Assembly (NCBI GenBank): GCA_000432275.1 | Contig: HF995302.1 | Span: 9,681-73,680, forward strand | Direction: 5' to 3' | Origin: Proteobacteria bacterium CAG:495 | Lineage (GTDB): Bacteria; Pseudomonadota; Alphaproteobacteria; RF32; CAG-239 | DNA: 64,000 nucleotides | In this document: positions 9,574 through 18,432 of the stretch, in pieces | How the letters are laid out: every line of letters starts with the position of its first letter | How positions within the stretch are numbered: position 1 is the stretch's first letter | Position numbers and translations under genes: made by a program | The notes under the pieces: model-generated | Told to the model about the DNA's origin: nothing | Seen by the model: only the letters and a program-made list of their open reading frames with translations | The model's database searches: none

Positions 9574-9602
9574 AGAATAGCATATCTTGAGTTTATTATC
9601 AA
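9574..9602 (-). promoter_or_regulatory. Promoter of the Cys-rich gene at 8694-9506
   Basis: Minus-strand TTGATA (9597-9602) and TATTCT (9574-9579) with a 17-base spacer, about 70 bases upstream of the start codon. The rest of the 9507-9852 gap is very AT-rich and holds only a TATAAT-like box near 9796 that may serve the nitroreductase gene. Confidence 0.55.
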
Positions 9603-9852
9603 TAATTATTTATACCCTATAGACTAAAAATTTAAGATATCCTTAGAATTTCAAGCCTTAGAGCAAATATATCAGTATTATTTGGTTATAACAAACAACC
9701 GTTAATTGGTATATAACAATAGTAAACATAAAAACTATTAATATATACCTAACAAAGTATACAATTGGCAGAAATTATTTTTCAGCTTTCACTTGTATAA
9801 TTTCATAAAACGTCTACATTGAAACATATCAACCCTGCAAGGAGAAAAGAAG

Positions 9853-10452
9853 ATGAACGACTGCCTGGAACAACTTGCCGAAAAAAGACGCTCCATATAC
9901 AATCTGGGGCGCCGGCCGGTTATGAATGAAGACGAAATCGCCGAACTGGTCAGACATTGCGTCAAATTCAGCCCCTCTGCGTTCAACTCCCAGCCCTGCA
10001 GGGTAGTTGTTTTGTTTGGCGCCGATTCGCACCGTTTGTGGGAACTCACCCTTGCCGAACTGAAAAAAGTCACCCCGCCCGAACGCTTTGCCGCTACGGA
10101 AGCAAAAATCCGTTCCTTTGACGCAGGCCTCGGCACAATTTTGTTTTTCAACGATTCGGAAACCACCGCAAACCTGCAGCAGAAATTTCCCTTATACGCT
10201 GACAAGTTTCCCCTCTGGGCAGAACAAGCCTCCGGCATCCTGCAATATCTCATATGGACCTCGTTTGCCGAACATGACCTCGGCGCTTCGCTCCAACACT
10301 ACAATCCGTTGATTGACGACGCGGTCAAAAAAGCCTGGAATCTCCCCGAAGGATGGAAACTTATTGCACAAATGCCTTTCGGCTCGATTGAAGCTCCCGC
10401 AGATGCCAAAACGTTTATTCCGGTTGAAGAGCGCGTCATCATCGTAAAATAG
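9853..10452 (+). CDS. Nitroreductase family flavoprotein
   Basis: 199 residues. The N-terminal RRSIYNLG and KFSPSAFNSQPCRVVVL segments form the FMN-binding signature of the NfsB/YfkO-like nitroreductase fold, and GWKLIAQMPFG is the usual C-terminal strand and loop. Members are cytoplasmic NAD(P)H-dependent homodimers reducing nitro-aromatics or quinones; the natural substrate cannot be read from sequence. A strong CAAGGAGA ribosome site precedes the ATG. Monocistronic. Confidence 0.87.
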   Translation: MNDCLEQLAEKRRSIYNLGRRPVMNEDEIAELVRHCVKFSPSAFNSQPCRVVVLFGADSHRLWELTLAELKKVTPPERFAATEAKIRSFDAGLGTILFFNDSETTANLQQKFPLYADKFPLWAEQASGILQYLIWTSFAEHDLGASLQHYNPLIDDAVKKAWNLPEGWKLIAQMPFGSIEAPADAKTFIPVEERVIIVK

Positions 10453-10530
10453 CCGATAGGAATTTACTCCTTAACATAAAATTAATCATTTTGTCCCTAT
10501 TCTGTAGCATAACAGCAATAAGGACAAGCT

Positions 10531-11310
10531 ATGGAAAAATCTACATTTATCGGATTGACAATGGGTCTTGCCGCCGTCGGCGTCGGTATGGCTCTCAAAG
10601 GTGCCGATCCTCACTCTTTAATTAATCCTGCTGCATTTCTCATCATTTTCGTCGGAACCGCGGCGGCTATTTTCAACGCTTTTCCCATGAGCGAAATTCG
10701 CAAGTTTCCAACGCTCATCCGCATTATCTTCACCGGCACTAAATTCCCTTCCAAACAAGAAGTTCTCGAACTCTTCGTTTCCGTTGCCAAAGCTGCAAAA
10801 TCAGAAGGCGTCATGGCTATTGAAAAACGTGCCAATGAAGTTGAAGACCCTTTCATCCGTTCGGCCATGACCATGGTTGCCGACGGATTCAACGGCGAAT
10901 TTATCAGCAGCGTAATTGATGCCGAAATCAAACAAATGGAAGAACGCCACCGCTCGGGAGCCTCTATCTTTGCCCAATGCGGTATGTATGCCCCCACCCT
11001 CGGCGTGCTCGGCGCCGTCATCGGCCTGATTGCGGCACTGGGCAACCTCTCCGATATTGACAAACTCGGACACTCCATCGCCGCCGCTTTCGTGGCTACC
11101 CTGCTCGGTATCTTCACCGGATACGTCTGCTGGCACCCCTTTGCCAACAAACTGAAACAAATCAACGCCCAGGAGGTCGAAATCCGCAAAATGGTGTTGG
11201 AGGGGGCGCTTGCCCTTCAGGAAGGAGCGTCGTCTCTGGCCATGGAAGCCCGCCTGCAGGCATTCATCCCCCTTTCCGAACGAAAATCGCTGCGTGATGC
11301 AAAGGATTAA
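10531..11310 (+). CDS. motA: Flagellar motor stator protein MotA
   Basis: 259 residues of the MotA/TolQ/ExbB superfamily. Two N-terminal membrane segments (about 5-20 and 30-50) are followed by a long cytoplasmic loop and two more helices, with the conserved GMYAPTLGVLGAVIGLIAAL stretch around 150-170 lining the proton channel. With MotB it forms the ion-driven stator. The spacing to motB is 3 bases, so they are co-translated. No other flagellar or chemotaxis gene is visible within 10 kb on either side. Confidence 0.93.
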   Translation: MEKSTFIGLTMGLAAVGVGMALKGADPHSLINPAAFLIIFVGTAAAIFNAFPMSEIRKFPTLIRIIFTGTKFPSKQEVLELFVSVAKAAKSEGVMAIEKRANEVEDPFIRSAMTMVADGFNGEFISSVIDAEIKQMEERHRSGASIFAQCGMYAPTLGVLGAVIGLIAALGNLSDIDKLGHSIAAAFVATLLGIFTGYVCWHPFANKLKQINAQEVEIRKMVLEGALALQEGASSLAMEARLQAFIPLSERKSLRDAKD

Positions 11311-11313
11311 CCC

Positions 11314-11991
11314 ATGGCAAAAATGGTCAAAAAGAAACCGGATACTCCCCCGCACGAAGAACATGCCGACGAAACTTGGCTGATACCATATTCGGACCTG
11401 TTGACGCTCCTTTTGGCCTTGTTTATCGTTCTGTTTGCATCTTCCAGCCTGGACAAGGACAAAGCGGCCCAAATTCAATATGCCTTGGCCGCCGGCTTTA
11501 ACACGCTGCCTCAAGACAAACTCAGCGGCACCATTTTGAACTTTTTGCAAGACGCCAAAGACCTCCGGCTTGAAGACGACAATGTCATCATTGCTGCCGA
11601 CGCCGAGGGCGCCACGCTGGAAATCAACAGCATCAGTCTTTTTGCTCCCGGAAGCACCGCAATCCGTGAAGAGGCGGTTCCGCTCCTGAACAAAATCACC
11701 CGCCTGCTCGACAGCAACAAATACCGCCGTCACCGCATTGTCGTAGAGGGTCACACCGACGACACCAACGAAGGCGATCCCAAACTTTATCCCTCCAACT
11801 GGGAGCTTTCGGCAGCCCGAGCCGGTGCCGTGGTCAGAACAATGAAAGCTTTGGGAACCGACGAAAGCCGCTTCAAAGCAGTCGGTATGGCCGGAATATC
11901 TCCGGCGCATCCCAACCTTAATCCCTATGGCGAACCAATCCCTGCCAATCGTTACCTAAACCGCAGGGTCATAATCCGAATTGAATTTTAG
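11314..11991 (+). CDS. motB: Flagellar motor protein MotB (OmpA-like)
   Basis: 225 residues. One membrane segment near the N-terminus starts with PYSDLLTLLLALF, in which D28 is the essential proton-carrying aspartate of MotB. The C-terminal half (about 100-225) is an OmpA-type peptidoglycan-binding domain with VVEGHTDDT and NWELSAARA. It anchors the stator to the cell wall. It directly follows motA, and its last 4 bases overlap the convergent DUF3750 gene. Confidence 0.94.
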   Translation: MAKMVKKKPDTPPHEEHADETWLIPYSDLLTLLLALFIVLFASSSLDKDKAAQIQYALAAGFNTLPQDKLSGTILNFLQDAKDLRLEDDNVIIAADAEGATLEINSISLFAPGSTAIREEAVPLLNKITRLLDSNKYRRHRIVVEGHTDDTNEGDPKLYPSNWELSAARAGAVVRTMKALGTDESRFKAVGMAGISPAHPNLNPYGEPIPANRYLNRRVIIRIEF

Positions 11992-12746
11992 AGCTTGTCC
12001 AACGGTGCGTCTTTTAACCCGAGCCGCCCGACAAAAGGCAGTTTCAAAGCCGGACGATAGAAATCTATGCCGAAATTGAGCCCCAAAATGTTCAGCTCGA
12101 TTCCTTCTGCCTTGCCCAGCGTAATTCCCAGCGCGCCGTAAACAGAAAACTGATAACCGGAACCGCTTTCGCTGGGGCCGAAAAAGCGGCCGTCGTCAAT
12201 CCAGTCTTTGCCGATGGCGTGCGGAGGCAGTTCAACCGTCAGCTCCGGAACATGACGGATAATATGAGAAACGAAAGTGTTGCTGTTGGGGCCGGGCCAA
12301 ATCCGGTAAACACGGTTATAAGGATATTCCGCCACCAGTTTTTTTATCTGCGTTATGGCTCTCTCCGCCTTCTCGCCCCTGAGTTCTTCAATCAGTTCCG
12401 GCTCGGCGCCGAACCATCTGCGGTCAGGAATGTCTTTCTTGACGGAAACCGCCTCTCCGCCCCGAAAAACCCGATATCCCATCACCTGATAAGTCTCGTA
12501 ATAATCAGCGTCCTTTTCCTTGGTTGCAATCCAGCTGTGAACCGACAGCCAGCCTTTCCAGTTGATTGTCCGCGCGGCATAAACCTGAACCACGGCCGCT
12601 TTCTCCTCTTGCGGCAGCGGAGCCAGACCGGCACTGCTGCGGTCGGCTTCCCACCATTTTACCGGGCGGTAGAACAAAACCATGGCCAAAACAGCTGCCA
12701 TCACCAACAATCCTATTCTCAAAAATTTTTTCCGTTTAAGCATCAT
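11988..12746 (-). CDS. DUF3750 domain protein
   Basis: 252 residues with one N-terminal membrane anchor (about 10-28) and a periplasmic body. The block with VQVYAARTINWKGWLSVHSW, later YRIWPGPNSNTFV and ELPPHAIGKDWI matches the DUF3750 family of proteobacteria, for which no function is established; the Trp/His-containing pattern resembles a hydrolase-like fold but that is speculation. Convergent to motB, overlapping it by 4 bases. Confidence 0.82.
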   Translation of the reverse strand: MMLKRKKFLRIGLLVMAAVLAMVLFYRPVKWWEADRSSAGLAPLPQEEKAAVVQVYAARTINWKGWLSVHSWIATKEKDADYYETYQVMGYRVFRGGEAVSVKKDIPDRRWFGAEPELIEELRGEKAERAITQIKKLVAEYPYNRVYRIWPGPNSNTFVSHIIRHVPELTVELPPHAIGKDWIDDGRFFGPSESGSGYQFSVYGALGITLGKAEGIELNILGLNFGIDFYRPALKLPFVGRLGLKDAPLDKL

Positions 12747-12770
12747 CTCTTATATATCCGTTTAATTGCA

Positions 12771-12800
12771 AAATAAAAGCCCCGGTCTGCGGGGCTTTTG
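12771..12800 (-). terminator. Terminator of the terC gene
   Basis: Minus-strand arms AAAAGCCCCG and CGGGGCTTTT around a 5-base loop, ending TTTTATTTT, 7 bases after the terC stop. Confidence 0.8.
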
Positions 12801-12806
12801 TTCCGC

Positions 12807-13772
12807 CTAAGCATTTGGGTTGCGCCTTAGCTTCACAATTGAGAAGAACATTCCCGCAAACAAAATCGAAAACGTAATCGCCAGTGAGTGAGCCGGCTGC
12901 AACTCAATTCCGAAATACGGCAGAAAAATCTTCAGGCCGATAAAAATCAACACGACGGACAAAGCCTGCTTGAGATAAACAAACTTGTTTACTGCCGCCT
13001 CCAGCAAGAAGTACAAGGCACGCAGCCCCAAAATGGCAAAGATGTTGCTGGTGTAGATAATAAACACGTCTTGCGTAATCAAAAAGATTGCCGGAATGCT
13101 GTCCAATGCAAAAATAACATCCATCGTCTCAATGATAATCAGAGCAAAAAACAACGGCGTAATATAATGATGTCCGCCTTTTTTAATAAAGAAATGTGCC
13201 CCGTGAATCTCATGCGTCACATGAAACATTTTTGACACCAGCTTATACAGACGGCTGTCCTTCAGACTTTTGGCTTCTTCCTTGGCCGGCAGAATCATCT
13301 TGACGCCGGTGTACAGCAAAAATGCCGAAAAAATATACAATACCCAATGGAATTGACGAATTAAAGCGTCACCGACCAAAATCAGCACCGCACGCATCAC
13401 AATCGCGCCCAGAATGCCCCAGAACAACACCCGGTGCTGATACATCCGCGGCACTCCCAACGTGGTAAAAATCAGCGACATAATGAAAACATTGTCCAGA
13501 GACAAACTCTTTTCCACCAGAAAACCGGTAAAAAACAGCATTCCCTTGTCAAAGCCCTCTTCATACATCACAAATACGCCGAAGACACAGGCCGCCAGAA
13601 TATAAACAATACAAACCACCAGCGTATGCATAAAATTCGGCACTTCGTTTTTACGGTTGAAAAACAGCAGATCCCACAACAGCAGAACCAAAACCGCAAC
13701 CCCGAAAATAACCCACATCCAAAACTCCGGCAACACCGCATGATGCGTAAACAGGTCAACTAACTTTTCCAT
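12807..13772 (-). CDS. TerC family integral membrane protein (Alx-like)
   Basis: 321 residues with about nine hydrophobic segments. The TerC core motif LDNVFIMSLIF and the second acidic helix DVIFALDSIPAI are both intact; these acidic residues are thought to bind Mn(II) in Alx/MeeF-type exporters. Earlier literature names the family after tellurite resistance. The promoter lies so close (5' leader about 20 bases) that there is no room for the yybP-ykoY manganese riboswitch that often precedes such genes. Confidence 0.9.
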   Translation of the reverse strand: MEKLVDLFTHHAVLPEFWMWVIFGVAVLVLLLWDLLFFNRKNEVPNFMHTLVVCIVYILAACVFGVFVMYEEGFDKGMLFFTGFLVEKSLSLDNVFIMSLIFTTLGVPRMYQHRVLFWGILGAIVMRAVLILVGDALIRQFHWVLYIFSAFLLYTGVKMILPAKEEAKSLKDSRLYKLVSKMFHVTHEIHGAHFFIKKGGHHYITPLFFALIIIETMDVIFALDSIPAIFLITQDVFIIYTSNIFAILGLRALYFLLEAAVNKFVYLKQALSVVLIFIGLKIFLPYFGIELQPAHSLAITFSILFAGMFFSIVKLRRNPNA

Positions 13773-13799
13773 AGATTACTCCTTTGACAAACTGCTTTT

Positions 13800-13829
13800 T
13801 TTATAGGCTGATTGCCCGCATCTTGTCAA
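13800..13829 (-). promoter_or_regulatory. Promoter of the terC gene
   Basis: Perfect TTGACA (minus strand, 13824-13829), 18-base spacer, TATAAA (13800-13805), ending 27 bases before the start codon. Confidence 0.7.
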
Positions 13830-13852
13830 CGGCAATTCCCTCTTTATACAGA

Positions 13853-13898
13853 TACAAAAATCCCGGAATGCGGATGCAAACCGGGATAAAATTAAAAA
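13853..13898 (-). terminator. Intrinsic terminator, repeat copy 2
   Basis: Identical over 38 bases to 8751-8798. It starts within a few bases of the stop codon of the broken gene at 13902-15006 and has a T-run on the minus strand, the arrangement expected of a working terminator. Confidence 0.8.
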
Positions 13899-13901
13899 AA
13901 G

Positions 13902-15006
13902 CTAAATTTTGAATTCAACCGCACAGCGAACGCGGTAACTGAAAGTCTTATAGTAGCGGTACATGAGGCTGTCGGACGGTCTGACGACCCACGCGACGTT
14001 ACCGTAGCTGTAGCCCTCGGACGAAGACCAATAAAAAGCTTCATCCAGCAAACAATTTCCGGACAAACCTCCGGAATTAAGCAAGGCAAATGATTCGCGC
14101 AACTTTTTCCGATTACCGAAAATATGCTTAAGCTCTTCTTTATTCGGCAGAAAACCCGTACCGGCTTTAATGCCGTCAAAAGTATATTCCGCACACCATT
14201 CGGCTGCTTCCGCATTTTTATGTCTTTCTTTGGCCGCTTTTAATATCAGAGCCGTTGCCTCTTTGCCGCTAAGTTCGCTAAGTCCCAATAATACCTTGAT
14301 ATAAAGCCAGCCGCTCGACCATGGCAACATAGCTTCCCGCAATCCCAAAGCCAACCCGTGGTTCTTTTCTACACAGCCGACAATTGCCGAAACCTGATTG
14401 TCTTTTATCAGTTCCGGAAATATCAAACCGTCTGCGTAATAAAACTATAAAACCCGTGCCGGCTTTAATGCCGTCAAAAGCATATTCCGCACACCATTCG
14501 GCCGCTTCTGCATTTTCATGTTTTTCTTTGGCTGTTTTCAGTATCAGAGACGTTGCCTCTTTACCTCTAAGTCCTGATGGCATATCGACATAAAGCCAAG
14601 TACTCGACCACGGAAGTTCCGTTTCCCGTAATCCCAAAGCCAACCCGTGGTTCCTGTCTACGCAGCCGACAATCGCCGAAACCTGACTGTCTTTTATCAG
14701 TTCCGGGAATATTAAGCCGTCTGCGTAATAAAACATCCCCGGCGCAATCTTCTTCGGCGTTACAAACTTCTTAGACGGGATAAAATTCATATCCTGAAAA
14801 GTTGTTTTTCTGCCAACAGGACACAATTGTTGTAAAAACTCTGCGCTGATTTGATTGTTCTCATACCAGCTCTTTTTCCCCAAAGAACACAACTGTTGCA
14901 AAAACTCTGCGCTGATTTGATTGTTCTCATACCAGCTCTTTACTACTGCTTCTGCCGTTAAACCGCTTTCAGCCAATGCAGAATTTAAAATATCAATTTT
15001 TTTCAT
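13902..15006 (-). pseudogene. DUF1566/FISUMP-like protein gene broken by an internal tandem duplication
   Basis: The 5' part (from MKKIDILNSALAESGL at 15006) reads through two 22-residue repeats and a first domain copy ending DGIKAGTGF near 14450. The reading frame is then lost: the following codons (IVLLRRRFDIS) are the shifted read of a second copy of the same domain. That second copy stays open in another frame to the stop at 13902 and ends with the FISUMP-like block containing FYWSSSEGYSYG and YRVRCAVEF. So a duplication of roughly 290 bases created a frameshift. Cytoplasmic or surface role unknown; no signal peptide at the present start. AT-rich leader upstream. Confidence 0.7.
14821..14941 (-). 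repeat. Two direct repeats, 66-base period
   Basis: A 55-base near-identical unit occurs at 14821-14875 and 14887-14941. It encodes the repeated SWYENNQISAEFLQQLC segment, and the 66-base period keeps the frame (22 codons). Confidence 0.9.
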
Positions 15007-15140
15007 AATACAATATATTAAAATTAATAATAGGCATCATTGTTTTGTAAGTTGTTTCAAACCTATAACATTATTCCCACTCTGTCAATGACACATAGGA
15101 CAAAAGTAATGGTCTTTATATGGTGAATTATATAACCCAT

Positions 15141-15170
15141 AAAATAAAACCCTGCATATTGCAGGGTAGG
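15141..15170 (-). terminator. Terminator after the merR-like gene
   Basis: Minus-strand hairpin ACCCTGC / GCAGGGT with a 5-base loop followed by TTTATTTTAT, just after the stop of the MerR-type gene; likely end of the yceD-to-merR operon. Confidence 0.75.
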
Positions 15171-15176
15171 GAATGG

Positions 15177-15590
15177 TTATTTTTTTTCAGCTCTTGCCAA
15201 TGCGGTACTAAGTTCGCTGCGCATATCTTTCAACTGGCTTAGCAAACCGCTGATTAATGCTCTGCCGTTTTCATCCAAAACGGTTTTTTCCGCTTTGTCG
15301 GCAAAAAAGTCTTTTTGAATTTCATCACCGACAACGGCTTTTACGCCTTTTTCCTTAAAAACTTTTTGGACGCCTTCGATTGTATAGCGTTTCTCATACA
15401 AATAATCGCGAATGGTCTTGACCAGCTCAACGTCATCGGGACGATAATAACGCCGTCCGCCGCTGCGTTTCATCGGTTTTATCTGAGGAAATTTGGTTTC
15501 CCAAAAGCGCAGCACATGCGTAGCAACTCCGAGTTCTTCAGCAACTTCGGCAATTGTACGAAATGCTGCCTTGCTTTTGTTTACAACCAT
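15177..15590 (-). CDS. MerR family transcriptional regulator
   Basis: 137 residues. The N-terminal winged-helix shows [22 protein letters not shown] then [16 protein letters not shown], the MerR DNA-recognition region; a short coiled region follows and no ligand-binding cysteines are seen. This regulator directly downstream of ihfA is a conserved alphaproteobacterial pairing (established gene order); its target is not known. 17 bases separate it from ihfA. Confidence 0.9.
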   Translation of the reverse strand: MVVNKSKAAFRTIAEVAEELGVATHVLRFWETKFPQIKPMKRSGGRRYYRPDDVELVKTIRDYLYEKRYTIEGVQKVFKEKGVKAVVGDEIQKDFFADKAEKTVLDENGRALISGLLSQLKDMRSELSTALARAEKK

Positions 15591-15607
15591 GGAAACGTCC
15601 TTTAAAG

Positions 15608-15892
15608 TTATGCGTTGATTGTTTTGCGCATTGTCTGAGACGGTTTAAATGAAATTACCTTGCGCGGGCTGATGATTGCTTCTACGCCGGTTTTAGGGTT
15701 GCGGCCTGAGCGCTCCTTTTTTTGGCGCAAGGAAAAAGTTCCGAACGAAGACAACTTAACATCGTTGCCATTGCTTAATTCTTTAACAATTTCATCAAGA
15801 ATCATATCCAGAATGTCTGTAGAATCTTTTCTGGACAGTCCGATTTCTTCATAAATTGTTTCTGCAACATCTGCACGAGTAATTGTTTTCAT
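15608..15892 (-). CDS. ihfA: Integration host factor subunit alpha
   Basis: 94 residues, HU/IHF fold. The DNA-bending arm is present as [21 protein letters not shown] followed by the C-terminal helix. With IhfB (not in the window) it forms the heterodimer that bends DNA in replication, recombination and transcription. It lies between fabH and the merR-like gene; the alpha rather than beta assignment relies on this gene order and on the N-terminal [17 protein letters not shown]. Confidence 0.93.
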   Translation of the reverse strand: MKTITRADVAETIYEEIGLSRKDSTDILDMILDEIVKELSNGNDVKLSSFGTFSLRQKKERSGRNPKTGVEAIISPRKVISFKPSQTMRKTINA

Positions 15893-15997
15893 CTTTAATC
15901 CTTTGTTATTTAATAGTATTCAAATTTATGACAAGAATAAGTATACCAGATTTACCTTGGTGACAAGAGTTAATCCACAGTTTTTATAGAATTTTTT

Positions 15998-16975
15998 TTA
16001 CAGGCGGACAACCGCAGCACCCCAGGTAAAGCCGGCGCCCATTGCGGTCAGGACGACACAGTCGCCTTCCTTAATCGTACCGTCTTCCATTTTCTCCGAA
16101 AGGGCAATGGGAATTGTTGCGGCGGAAGTGTTGCCGTAGCGGGCAATGTTGACGATGACTTTTTCATCGGCGATTCCAAGTTTTTTCCCGACGCCTTCAA
16201 TAATGCGGATGTTAGCCTGGTGAGGAATCAGCCAGTCAACGTCGTCGGCACTGATGCCGGCCTCTTTCATAGCGTCTTCGGCAGCTTGGGGCATACAGTT
16301 AACGGCATACTTGAATACTTCTTTACCGTCCATAACAATGTGTCCCGTTGTTTGCGTTCCTGAAACGCCACCGTCGGTCTTCAAATTGTCATAATGATAA
16401 CCGTCGGCATAAATTTTGGTTGCCAAAACGCCGCGGTCTTCAATTGTGCCTGTTCCGTCGGCTGCTCTTAACACAGCGGCACCGGCACCGTCACCGAACA
16501 AGACGCAGGTATTGCGGTCAGTCCAGTCAGTGATTTTTGAAAGAGATTCCGCACCGATAATCAAGGCCGTCTTAACTTGGCCCAGACGAATCATATTATC
16601 TGCCATGGTCAGAGCATATACAAAGCCGGAGCAGGCTGCCGACATATCAAAAGCAATTGTGCCCGGTCTGACGCCCAGACGCGCAGAAACCTTTGCTGCG
16701 GTAGAGGGGGTTGTGTTGTCCGGCGTAATCGTTGCCAAAATAACCATATCCAACTCTTCCGCACTGATATTTGCAGTTTTGAGTGCCATTTCAGCCGCAT
16801 GAAAAGCCAGGTCCGAAGTGGTCTCGTTCTCAACGACGCAGCGGGCTTTAATGCCTGTACGGGTAGTAATCCACTCGTCGCTGGTTTCTACGATTTTAGC
16901 CATATCGTCATTGGTTAAAACTTTTTTCGGTGCATAATGACCGTGTCCGATGATTTGTGTTCTAATAGACTTCAT
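15998..16975 (-). CDS. fabH: Beta-ketoacyl-ACP synthase III
   Basis: 325 residues from the ATG at 16975 (MKSIRTQIIGHGHYAP), chosen because an AGGAAG site lies 8 bases upstream; a longer frame exists but would run into plsX. It starts fatty-acid synthesis by condensing acetyl-CoA with malonyl-ACP. The catalytic triad is visible: Cys in DMSAACSGFVYAL, His in IPHQANIRI and Asn in ARYGNTSAATIP. The start overlaps the plsX stop by 14 bases, implying coupling. Confidence 0.96.
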   Translation of the reverse strand: MKSIRTQIIGHGHYAPKKVLTNDDMAKIVETSDEWITTRTGIKARCVVENETTSDLAFHAAEMALKTANISAEELDMVILATITPDNTTPSTAAKVSARLGVRPGTIAFDMSAACSGFVYALTMADNMIRLGQVKTALIIGAESLSKITDWTDRNTCVLFGDGAGAAVLRAADGTGTIEDRGVLATKIYADGYHYDNLKTDGGVSGTQTTGHIVMDGKEVFKYAVNCMPQAAEDAMKEAGISADDVDWLIPHQANIRIIEGVGKKLGIADEKVIVNIARYGNTSAATIPIALSEKMEDGTIKEGDCVVLTAMGAGFTWGAAVVRL

Positions 16976-18026
16976 AAATAACTTCCTGTGATAATTCGTC
17001 GAGGTCGACTTTTTCAACTTCTTCGCGAATGGTGGCTACAAAATTTTGACGCACCAAAGTGGCAGCGTTACTGACGGCAACCGAAAACCCGAGGGCATCC
17101 GTTCCGCCGTGGCTTTTAACCGAGAGGCCGTTGAGGCCGACAAACATGGCGCCGTTATAGAGGCGGGGATCCATTGTCTTTTTGACCTTGAGCATAACGC
17201 CCAGCATAAACGGCATTCCCAGTTTTGCCAAAAATGACTTTTTGATGGAGTCTTTTAACAAACGGACGACCAAACGTGCAGTGCCTTCAATCGATTTGAG
17301 GGCGATATTGCCGGTAAACCCGTCGGCAACGATAACGTCGGCAACGCCGTTGGGGATTTCGTGCGGTTCAATATATCCTCGGAAATCAATGTTCATCCGC
17401 GAGTTTTTAATCATATGAGCAGCCTGGCGGATTTCTTCTTTGCCTTTCATCTCTTCGGCACCGATGTTCAGCAGGGCAACCCGCGGCTTTTCAATGCCCA
17501 GGGCATGACGAGCCAAAATGTCTCCCATCATTGCAAACTCGGCCAGATTTATGGCGCTGCACTCGGTGTTGGCACCCAGGTCAAGCATAACGTATTTGCC
17601 GTGTTGATGGGGCATAATGCTGACAATCGCCGGACGATGGATTTTTTGAATGGTCTTGAGAACCAGCTTGGAAATAGCCATCAACGCTCCGGTGTTTCCG
17701 GCTGAAACGATAGCTTGCGCTTCTCCTTTGCGCACGGCGTCAATAGCCATGTACATACTGGTGTTTCGATTGCGGATAACTTGGGAAGGCTTGTCTTCGT
17801 TGTGAACGACTTCCAGTGCATGGCGTACTTCACAAACCTTTTGTAAGGCGGGATATTGGCTAAGATTTGCGTTAATCTTCGCTTCATCCCCGAATAAGAG
17901 GAATTTGACGTCGGGATTCTTTTTGGCGGCAATTGCCAACCCTTCTATGACGACTCGGGGGGAATTATCTCCCCCCATAGCATCGATTGATATGACCAGA
18001 TTATTAGTAGACAAAACCTGCTCCAT
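16962..18026 (-). CDS. plsX: Phosphate acyltransferase PlsX
   Basis: 354 residues. It makes acyl-phosphate from acyl-ACP for phospholipid synthesis, and is a peripheral membrane protein. Signatures: ISIDAMGGDNSPRVVIEG at the N-terminus, SAGNTGALMAISKLVL and ADGFTGNIALKS. Part of the operon yceD-rpmF-plsX-fabH; 46 bases from rpmF. Confidence 0.96.
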   Translation of the reverse strand: MEQVLSTNNLVISIDAMGGDNSPRVVIEGLAIAAKKNPDVKFLLFGDEAKINANLSQYPALQKVCEVRHALEVVHNEDKPSQVIRNRNTSMYMAIDAVRKGEAQAIVSAGNTGALMAISKLVLKTIQKIHRPAIVSIMPHQHGKYVMLDLGANTECSAINLAEFAMMGDILARHALGIEKPRVALLNIGAEEMKGKEEIRQAAHMIKNSRMNIDFRGYIEPHEIPNGVADVIVADGFTGNIALKSIEGTARLVVRLLKDSIKKSFLAKLGMPFMLGVMLKVKKTMDPRLYNGAMFVGLNGLSVKSHGGTDALGFSVAVSNAATLVRQNFVATIREEVEKVDLDELSQEVIYEVY

Positions 18027-18072
18027 TCAAATGATAATACCTAAAAAACTTTAGGCAAGTTGTAGTAATAAA

Positions 18073-18261
18073 TTACTCAGCAGCAGCTTTTTTAGCAACT
18101 ACTTCGCGACCGTCGTACTGACCGCAGGCAGGGCATACGTTGTGAGGTCTTTTTAACTCACCGCAGTTCGGGCATTCTACATAAGAATTGCTCTTCAATG
18201 CATCGTGAGAACGGCGCATGTCGCGACGTGATTTTGAAACTTTCTTTTTAGGTGTAGCCAT
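18073..18261 (-). CDS. rpmF: 50S ribosomal protein L32
   Basis: 62 residues. The N-terminus [20 protein letters not shown] is the L32 signature, and four cysteines (CPNC...CPAC) form the zinc-binding C+ type ribbon. Located between yceD and plsX as in most proteobacteria. Confidence 0.97.
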   Translation of the reverse strand: MATPKKKVSKSRRDMRRSHDALKSNSYVECPNCGELKRPHNVCPACGQYDGREVVAKKAAAE

Positions 18262-18432
18262 CTTCTTATACTCTAAAATTAATGTTATTTATTTGATTCA
18301 AGCGACATTATTAACCTATTTAGTTTTTAAAATCAACTAAATAAAATGTCTTTTTTGCGAAATTCTGAAACCCTTTTACTCAATATTTTCCTATTTTGCA
18401 AGGACTTTTTTACAAATATAAAAGAGCAGCCC

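Noticed and set aside
10801..11910. 369-codon minus-strand frame opposite motAB
   Set aside because: Long but antisense to two conserved genes; Gly/His/Arg-rich shadow sequence.
13773..13850. yybP-ykoY manganese riboswitch before terC
   Set aside because: The promoter leaves only about 20 bases of leader, too short for the riboswitch.
14577..15006. CRISPR-like array in the repeated region
   Set aside because: Only two in-frame coding repeats with a 66-base period; no array and no cas genes.
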